NCBI GenBank assembly: GCA_029844215.1
Contig: CM056736.1
Location: forward strand, 24,613,501 to 24,677,500
Length of the DNA stretch: 64,000 nt
Reading direction: 5' to 3'
DNA from: Przewalskia tangutica
Taxonomy: Eukaryota > Streptophyta > Magnoliopsida > Solanales > Solanaceae
The notes beneath the pieces are model-generated. The model was not told where the DNA came from. It ran no database searches and was given only the letters and a program-made list of their open reading frames with translations. The position numbers were made by a program, and so were the translations under genes. This document shows positions 55,881 through 64,000 of this stretch, piece after piece. Position 1 is the first letter of the stretch, and the number at the start of each line of letters is the position of its first letter.

Positions 55881-57145
55881 CCTAACACATTAACATAACA
55901 TCAAAACATACAAGCTCTAGAGGTTTAAGGATATACCAGCTACCGCTCCACTCTAATCGTAAGTCCACTCGCAGTAGCATAATCAGAGAAGGCGATGAAC
56001 TCGCCATCGATCCCAGAGTCGCGCTGCCGCCGCACTCTCCTATAAGCACGCCTTCGTCACATGGCCCCCGACGCCGCAGCGGCAAGCACCAAAAAGACGA
56101 CATTCCGGATGATGTTTGCCACATCGTACACCGGCGGGACGTGAATCCCGCTGGCTAGAACCCATGTATACCGCGAACTCAGAAGCCTGAGCTCGACTCA
56201 CCCCGAATACCAACGCCCCGACGATCGCGGGGACCACCTGCATCTTGGCGAGGTACATAACTAGCTGGCCAGGCGGTCCGCCTTGAAAGTTACCAAAGAC
56301 CCCGCCGCCCCGCCCTCTTCTCGCCGATCTCGGCCATTCCGTCGATCTTCCGTGCCTCACATCTCAGTGCATGAGCTCGCACGCGGGCAATGCCCATGCC
56401 CATGGCTACACCCGAACAAGCTCGCTAAGTACTCATCGGCCCGCGACGTAGCGGTGTACTGGCCCTCCATATCGCCATTACTGCGAGGACATACCGAGCT
56501 AACGAGCCGAACTCACATTGTACTTTCTAACCGCCCGCCCGCCCCGCCTCAACGTCAAAAATTGTTTACCCGAGCCCTCTCATCTCGCGGGGCAAGAAAT
56601 GTGCAAGAAAGCCCGAGAACTTCGTCCCATACGGCTGAAGTGCATGCTCTTCCCGATAACTCCCACGAATCAAACCGGGCCAATCGCAGATCACGCAATG
56701 ACGCGAACCCAATACCACCGACCGCTGCGAGACTCGATCACTTACGATCCGTCAGAGTCGCTTGATAAACTCGGCGGTCGCCTCGCCTCGATCCATAGAA
56801 CATCGGCGGGCTACAACTCGTAAAGTCACGTAGCCTCAAACCGCTCGGGGGTGAACTACGGCGCATCGGGCCGAATCGGCCAGATCCAAATTATCTCATA
56901 TCTGCCACGACCGCCGCGAATCGGGCCATCTCCTTACCCCATCTCATCGGCTCCAGCCGGGACTGGGGCTCGTGTATCAGAGTCTCAGCAGCCATCGCCG
57001 CGCTAACTCGCTGGCTGGGCGGCGCGCGAAACCCGCCGGCTCGGCACTGCTCGTGTATCGATCGCTCGCGCCATCGTACTCTCAGATTCGCTACGCCTCG
57101 ATCGCTTTGCCTATCTGGCTCAAGGTTTTACGCGGAGGCAGGCAT
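55881..57145 (-). pseudogene. Element B gag remnant
   Basis: The likely start is at ATG 57145, 185 bp from the PBS. The C-terminal part is readable (56360-56040): GVFGNFQGGPPGQL, then CGKHHPECRLFGACRCGVGG and HVTKACL, a zinc knuckle blurred by a frameshift (C-x-C-x3-GHV-x3-C). The capsid region (56380-57000) is broken into many frames; the plus-strand ORFs there (56283-56823, up to 160 aa) are shadows. Gag-only content and short internal length mean it depends on other elements to move. Confidence 0.6.
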
Positions 57146-57330
57146 AATCGTAAAGCGAAAGGAATACGCCGAGGGTCCACTTTATCACACGGCTCTAAGG
57201 CACGATCTCGATGCAGAAGAATGGAAACCAATCCCAAATGTCCTATAGCCTCCTCGACATAGATGTGCGGTACAACACACCGATAATCAAGACTCTACTG
57301 ACACGATCAGACACTTTCCGAGGACTAATC

Positions 57331-57341
57331 GCTCGATACCA
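57331..57341 (-). promoter_or_regulatory. Element B primer-binding site
   Basis: Plus-strand gctcgatacca, just left of the 5' LTR start at 57345. It is the same site and the same one-base change as in A, D and E. Confidence 0.75.
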
Positions 57342-57344
57342 CTT

Positions 57345-60300
57345 TGTAACGCCCAACCGGGTTCAGCATCGTGCTTACCCCGCACCCTAGTGATACAACA
57401 TCGAGAAAACCATGGAAAATAAAACATGAATCATGAAACAAGAGATATAATAAATAAATGTGCCAACCAAAACAGCTGTTTCAAGATATACATAAAACCC
57501 AACGCTTTAATCCTTTTACAACCCCGCCACAATGGCTTCATGCACTCTAAGATTTACAACAACTATGACGGACAGGCCCCGCCATACTTCGAATGTACAA
57601 GAAACTACAACTCAGAGGAACACATACCAAAAGATGAGCCTCCGAGAAACGGAGCTTCCCAACACGCTGAATGTGATCCTATAAGGGATCGATCGATGTA
57701 CCTTTACTCATGCAGATGAACGCAGCCGAAGGGGGTCAGACAACAGTACCAAGTATGTGAAATCAGAAACATCAGAATGAAATCATAATAGTCTATATAA
57801 AGCAGAGACATGTATGATAACCAAACTACAGCTCACAACATAAAAGCGCCATGTCAAGTCGTGGACTCACGCCTCAAAGTCATCCTCACGCCCGTGGAAC
57901 TCCTTCCTCACTTGCCTGATGGTATGAATCATGTGATACGATATCTTGGTCTCCGGCCCATCTTATGGACCCAATATAGAAACGTGTGGAATACATTCTG
58001 ATGAACCTAGTCAAGAAATACATTCTGGATGAACCCAGTAGTCAGTGAGATACATTCCGTGAAACCCAGAATCAGTGAAATACATTCCTGATGAACCTAA
58101 TCAAGTGAGATACATTCGGATGAACCTAATCAAGCGAAATACATTCTGATGAACCGTAATCGTGAGATACATTCGGATGAACCTAATCGTGAAATACATT
58201 CCCGGATGAACCTAATCAAGTGAGATACATTCGGATGAACCTAGTCGAGTGAACACGACTTGCACAACAAGGCTATCACACGTAACACGGTCAAGTTTCA
58301 TAACAACAAGCATAAGCAAGTTACACACAACTCAAGCGTACTTCCATTTTATGTCAAAGTCCGGTTTTAACCTCAAAGTACTACATCGTTAAGTCCTTTT
58401 AAAAGAGATACATTCCTTTATAAAAGTCACCCGATACCCGTAGTATAAAACTAGAGTGATTCACATTATTAAGTAAACCGTAACACTTTCTTTAAACTCA
58501 AGTACCAACATTATTTTCCTAAAGTTCCGGTTTGCCTAATTATAAATGCTCAAGTTTCTCATTTTAGAAAAAGTTCAGAGTTCGTAGTTTTAACTTTAAA
58601 ACATAATTCTCCTTTAAACGTTTTGAGAAACATATGTCTTATATGTGAGTAGGTTATTCTTGTTTATAATCAATCTTATTAAGCCATGATCTAGAAATGT
58701 AATATCATTTTGTCTCATCTAGCTTCATGCAGGATGAGGTTTCTACCGGTTTTAATACTTCTTTAGTCAATACATTTTCCGTTATTAACGCCGCGATGGT
58801 TTGTCGATACGCATTACGATTCCAAATCAAGAAACATTCTTAAGCCGTTATACCTAACTTCCCATAAAGCTAGTATAACTCTTTAAGCTTTCAAAACCCA
58901 AGTAATACTCATTCTTTCAAAACGATTCATAAATCTCTTGAAATACTTCAAGTTCTTATTAACACATATCAAGCCAGTTATTATTTAAATCAGTTACCTT
59001 TTAAAAACCACAAAGTATTTGCTTATCCTCATAAAGCTATTATAACCGACTTCCCATAAAGCCGTTATAACACTTTATGTTTTAAACCACTCAAATACAT
59101 TTAGCACGTATCGCTCACCGCACTACATAGTTCACACATATCACGCTAGAAGAGATAGGAAGAGGTTCACATACCTCGCGACGATTATCGACAATAAGCA
59201 AAAAGCTCCAAGTACTACAACCTTGCTAGCCCTTTCCACTCCTAAGTAGAACGCTACTCTTAGTACTTTCACCTATAAAGGCCACAAACGCCTATTTAAA
59301 TCTTAAACACAAGTTCCCATCTTTCTACGTAAAAATTCAAGAAGACCTCCCCGCAACAGCGTAAATCTCCTCCTCTATTGAGGTCGGCTACCAAGCCAAC
59401 CAGGGGGGGTTTTATACGTCTAACAGGCGTACAATTTCTACTACACAACCAATTACACAAGTCTACTGTATATCCTATGTAGTTCTGATTCAGCTTCTTT
59501 CTTTAAATTCATGCTTTAGTCAAAAGACATTGCCTCATTACTAACCTTAATTCTATATATTGTATACTTCAACTATATAATACCAGAACATTTAATTTCC
59601 AATTACAAAAGTGGGACAAGATTATTTACCTCGATAAGCCCAAAAATATCCCAAATAAAAGTCGATCCTGAGCAAGGTTTAGCTCTACTCCGTGGCGCTC
59701 CAAACAACCCTTAGAAGTTCTAACTAACTTCTACTTAAATACTTCAACCAACTATGAAGATTTCCTGTGGTTTTGGTTTGAGACTTAAAGGACAAAAGGT
59801 AGTATTTCCTGCTCTACGACAGAGGTAACTTGGAATACTACAAGATACGAGGCCAAGGTATTTTGGCATTATAACAATACTGAGAGTATTTCAATACCAC
59901 ATGGGGTACCTCACTAAAACACTCCAAGATGGGGTTCTCGCAAAGTGGCCTGACAGCGAGGGGAACTCTACCACTAGGCCACCAAAGGGGAGTGGGAGGC
60001 TTAGGACGAGGAGCAACAAGAGGAGAGGGAGGATTGCAAGACTTAGAACACATTTGGTTGATGAAGTCTTCAACAAAGGGAGGGTATTTATAGTGGAAGC
60101 TGGCGGCCAACTAACGGACAAGATCAAGCCACGGTAAGGCAAGTGGAAGGCCTTGATCAAGCCAAGTGCACCCTAACCCCTACTCCACACAACATGGCCC
60201 AAAACAATGCACAAAACACGGCCAAAGCCCGGCACTAAACACGGCACCTATAAGGCACCAACACGTGAGCCAAGCGGCCACCAACTGTCCACCACGAGGG

Positions 60301-60526
60301 TGACATTCACACCCTCCGCTGGTCCAAAATGTTTCGCCTCTCGGAAAAATCCGCAAAAATAGTAAATGACATAGCCGGAATTTTCCCAACGTAGTCGTGG
60401 AAACGTTTCGTCGAAAAACGACTCAAATCGGCACTGGTGCCCAAAATTCGGTCCTAGCCAATTCTTAAGGCAAAAATTTAATACGTACGCCCTCACGTAC
60501 ATACACTGGAAATACGGGGTATAACA
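57345..60526 (-). mobile_element. Element B 5' LTR
   Basis: 3,182 bp, collinear with 52017-55188, including the array at 57985-58250 and the TATA box at 60085-60092. Differences from the 3' LTR are mostly one- to four-base indels. It is followed by the TSD gcaag. Confidence 0.9.
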
Positions 60527-60531
60527 GCAAG

Positions 60532-63411
60532 TATAAAAAGTAAATACCAGATCCTACCATGCCATTACAACTCATGAACTTAATCGTACATTATTATCTT
60601 TTCCCATTATCAATAAGAGTTATAATCAAATTCTTACATACATACTTAGGAAAAATCATCAAGTTCATAAACACGTAACTTACGTATCTTGCATAAAATA
60701 ATCCGGCCCTTTATGGAGGGACGTCTCATTTTTGGAGTTCACTTTGATTATACATACGTGATAACGTAACCCGGTCCATTTACGGGACACGGTGAAGTCA
60801 TAAAAAGTCTTCCCACGAAGGTATACGGCGGCCCATTCTAGGACGCGGTAAAGCCATTTAAATCTGCCCACAAAGGTATACTGTCCGGCCCATTCTGGGA
60901 CACGGTAAAGTCACATAAGTCTGCCCATAAAGGTATACTGCCCGGTCCATTCTGGGACACGGTAATGTCACATAAGTCTGCCCATAAATGTATACTTCCC
61001 GGCCCATTCTGGGATACGATAAAGTCACATTAGTCTGCCCATAAAGGTATACTGCCCGGCCGATTTTGGGACACGATAAAGTCACATAAGTCTGCCCATA
61101 AAGGTATACTGCCCGACCCATTCTAGGACACGGTGAAGTCACAAAAGTCTGCCCATAAAGGTATAATGCCCGGCCCATTCTGGGACACGGTAATGTCACA
61201 TAAGTCTGCCCATAAAGATATACTGCCCGGCCCATTCTGGGACACGGTAAAGTCACATAAGTCTATCTGCCTATAAAGGTATACTGCCCGGCCCATTCTG
61301 GGACACGGTAAAGTCACATAAGTCTGCCCATAAAGGTATACTTCCCGGCCCATTCTGGGACACGGTAATGTCACACATAAAGGACTGTACCCATAACTAT
61401 CACAAACAATTATGTGTCATATAAAATCCTCTCCTTACTTCCCGCTAAGTCGTTATAACAACCTCTCATAAAGCTATTATAACAACTTTTCATTTTAGAG
61501 AACTTAAGACACTTTATCACATATTCCTTTTTAATCACACTAAGGCATTTTCATAACTTGAAACCTTAGGGAAACTAAACCCAAAGTACTACGTACATGC
61601 ATACTTATAAAAGAATCATGCCACACCTTCTCTTTTAAATCAATATTCTTCTTTTTAAAACTCAAGTTACATACTCTTTCGAAATCAAGCCTCTTAACTT
61701 TTGAAATAAATCATGGAATCCATACTTTTTAAATCAAGTCATTCCTTCCTTTAAGAATCAAGTCCCATAACTTGAAAAATAAAGTCTCATAACCTTTTAA
61801 GAAATCAAGGTTTATAGTCTTAAAACTTCATAACATAAACTCTTTAAAATCAATTTACTTACTTAATCTAAATCAAGTCACATAGTTTTAAATCAAACCG
61901 CATAACTCCTAACACTTCTTACCAACATCCCCCATAAGACTTGGTAAAGACTTAGGATAACTTAGACATACCTTTTACATAGAGTAAATCAACATACGTA
62001 CCTCTTAACTTCTAAGAGTAGAAGGAATCATGAATTAATACCACATGTATATTTCATACGTAGAATCACGCCAAAAGAAGGAAGAGGTTCACATACCTCA
62101 CGACGACTAACGATACATAGCAATATGCTCCAAAGTGCTTCAACCTTGTTAGCTTTTCCACCCTTCAAGTAGAATACGCAACACGTAGTACTTCAACCTA
62201 TAATAATCATAATATGTCTATCAACTCCTAGCTTTTTAACGTGGAATAATACTAAGTGTTAGGTCTCTTATTCTACGGAAATTTGGGCAGCACTTCCTTT
62301 GTTTCTATGTACTTTTCCACCTTTTCAAGGTTCGAAATCAATAACCAACATGCCACATTTAAGACTCAACAATTCATCTAACCAAAGGGGATTACACGCC
62401 TAACCGGATGTGTAAAATTCTGCCCCACAATTACTATAAAACTGTCCAATAATCAAGGCCATTTTCGGCTACAATGTATAACAACAAATACTCTTCCAAT
62501 TCTTTTTCCATTCCAAGTTGTTAGTCTAACATGTTATATAGTCGCAATCAATTATAAAAACTAAAATCCCTTCTTTATACGACATGCGACGATCGTAACT
62601 AACAACTAAATTGATTACAATTTCAATGGCTAAGCATGCTAGGTCCCGGATTTAAGGCTTCCAAATTCCCTAACAATTATAAACCTTCATTCCATAATTC
62701 TCATGATCACTTACAACTATCATAACATGCAATCGCTAATTACATTTAACAAGACCAAGATTATTACCTCATAAGCTCAAATTCAATACAAGATTTAAAG
62801 TCGATCCTAGCAACTTTAGCTCGTCTTTTCGACGTTCCAATCCACTATTTGTACCCCTTAGAAGCTTGTGAAGAACTCATCTTCAAGTTCCAACTCTAAC
62901 TATGAAAACCCCCTTAGGTTTTCATGTTGCGACTAACGTAAAAACGTAGTTTTTCCGGGAATTTTTTGTTGGGATATCCTTAGAATACCTTTAGGGATCT
63001 TAGGTTTGAATATTGGGATTTATGAAACAAGATTGAAGAATTTTTGTGCTAAAAAGGAATGCTTGGCCGAGAGCCCTTAAGCCTTGCACAATGTTCTTGA
63101 TTTTTTTCTAAGTATGAAATGCTAGTCTTTCACTAGTAGTAGTAGTAATATATAATGAGACCAAGGGCTAGGTTTAATCCAAATGGAAGGCTAGGATCTT
63201 AGTCAAATGTAGTCAATTATACCTCCCATTGGTCCATTCTAATTCATTTCATAATTGATCAAAGTGATCAAATTCAAAAATAAAATTTCATAGTTCCGAT
63301 AAATTCCATCAGTCTCAAATAACAATTCTGAGAACTCAATTTTTACTAACAAACATTCCCTCAAATTTTTAAAGTCTCTTTAATATGCCATGGAATTGAC
63401 TGGGTGTAACA
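60532..63411 (-). mobile_element. Element A 5' LTR, segment 2 of 2
   Basis: It resumes tataaaaagtaaatacc after element B and ends ggtgtaaca at 63411. It is nearly identical to 15175-18219 apart from a deletion of about 115 bp near 63220, where 17801-17880 and neighbouring bases of the partner are missing. With segment 1 it gives 3,384 bp. The right flank is tctat (63412-63416) against tctta on the left of the 3' LTR, an imperfect TSD. Confidence 0.88.
60770..61375. repeat. 57-bp tandem array in element A 5' LTR
   Basis: About eleven copies of the same 57-bp unit as in 15405-15960. One copy carries a 4-bp insertion (ctatctgcc near 61261) that shifts the frame of the apparent 19-residue repeat ORFs (60858-61256, 61123-61374). 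The shift argues against coding. Confidence 0.88.
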
Positions 63412-63659
63412 TCTATTGTTATATTTATATGATCTTTACATTGTATGACTAAACTTATAAAAATATTAGCATAACTTGACAAACAAATAATATTCTTTCT
63501 TTTAACTTTCAAGATATAACATTTAAATTTGTACCTCTAAATAAGGTGTTTATTGTACCACATCGAAGGCAACACTAGGATATCTTATTATGCCTAATCC
63601 AACCTGACAATACTTAGTGTAGATGGTGAAAATTTACGAAAGAAACAACCCTATGAAAT
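63412..63659. other. DNA right of element A, unassigned
   Basis: AT-rich, no ORF. It should be the continuation of whatever element A inserted into, possibly element G (13316-14663), but I could not show continuity. Confidence 0.4.
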
Positions 63660-64000
63660 CTGTGTCGTCAGAATTTTTGTAAAACAAGGCACAAACTTTG
63701 AACAGTCATAATTTCCAAACCATATGTCGGATTTATCTTCGTAAGATATAAAACTGACGGGAACAGAGTAATATACAACTTTCGTTCATCCCATATTTTC
63801 ATATTCCTTACGTATTTGTACAGTTTTCACGTTTTATATGCTGTGTCGCCTGGGTTTCGGTAAAACGAGGCATAAACTTTAAACAGTCATAACTTTCAAC
63901 CCATAAGTCGGATTTATCTCCCTAAGATATCAAACTGACGGGAACAGAGTAATCTACAACTTTCATTCAGCCCATATTTCCATATTCCTTACGAATATGT
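63660..64000. repeat. 181-bp tandem duplication of LTR-like sequence
   Basis: Copy one is 63660-63840 and copy two starts at 63841 and leaves the window. Each begins ctgtgtcg and contains aacagtcataa, gtcggatttatct and aaactgacgggaacagagta. The reverse complement includes acgaaagttgta and ctctgttcccgtcagttt words that I associate with LTRs of large plant Ty3/gypsy elements. Copies are about 85-90 percent similar by eye. Confidence 0.7.

Larger units (their letters stand above)
52017..60526 (-). mobile_element. Element B: non-autonomous gag-only Ty3/gypsy element
   Basis: 3' LTR 52017-55188 (3,172 bp), internal 55189-57344 (2,156 bp), 5' LTR 57345-60526 (3,182 bp). The TSD gcaag is perfect (52012-52016, 60527-60531). 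The undisturbed target is visible in the other A LTR (ggcaagtataaaaagtaaat near 15169), an internal control for the insertion. PBS and polypurine tract are in place. Coding is limited to gag remnants. LTR sequence is related to element E (shared ggcgaaacattttggacca word). Confidence 0.92.

Noticed and set aside
56283..56823. Plus-strand ORFs of 160 and 101 aa
   Set aside because: They lie antisense to the element B gag region in GC-rich sequence; the minus strand carries the recognisable gag pieces.

Overview
The window looks like plant nuclear heterochromatin made almost entirely of nested retrotransposons. I see no host protein-coding gene, rRNA, functional tRNA or CRISPR array. A Solanaceae (or close asterid) source is the best guess. 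The basis is a tRNA-derived SINE that I recognise from memory as a nightshade type (8332-8543), a plant 'GGGTAGAGT...GACCCTCGGC' retroposon (7960-8123), and very long Ty3/gypsy LTRs ending in GGGTCGTGACA. No database search was possible.

Left part (1-9359): a truncated LTR end (1-439), unassigned DNA, a frameshifted gag fragment, a G-rich minisatellite (2213-3300), and a LINE 3' end with a perfect 18-bp target-site duplication (TSD) that is split by a 2.6-kb solo LTR (3896-6524). AT-rich DNA follows, carrying a MITE and two SINE-like retroposons with clear TSDs.

Middle and right (9360-64000) form one nest. A minus-strand Ty1/copia element (9360-11649) is cut inside its integrase by an Athila-like fragment (11650-13315). 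That fragment is cut inside its own integrase by an LTR fragment (element G, 13316-14663). G is followed by element A, a minus-strand Ty3/gypsy element with 3.4-3.6-kb LTRs. A's two LTRs lie at 14664-18219 and at 51513-52016 plus 60532-63411, so A spans about 49 kb. Inside A's gag sits element D (19285-50359, plus strand). Inside D's 5' LTR sit element E (20671-31790, TSD attta) and element F (32431-42810, TSD atagt). Inside A's 5' LTR sits element B (52017-60526, TSD gcaag). When the D 5' LTR pieces are rejoined and one TSD copy is removed per insertion, they total 2,621 bp, against 2,619 bp for the 3' LTR. This strongly supports the reconstruction.

Functionally, A, B and F keep only gag-like coding. 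D keeps RNase H, integrase and a chromodomain-like tail but has no recognisable gag or reverse transcriptase. E is an LTR-internal-LTR-internal-truncated LTR dimer. No element in the window has an intact pol, so any mobility would need proteins supplied in trans. A, B, D and E share a PBS-like site and a roughly 150-300-bp non-coding block downstream of gag.

Caution: variation between copies is concentrated at CAG/CTG/CCAGG-type sites. All five initiator-Met PBS copies, in four different families, carry the same one-base loss. This suggests systematic base-calling errors at methylated CHG sites, so many frameshifts here may not be biological.
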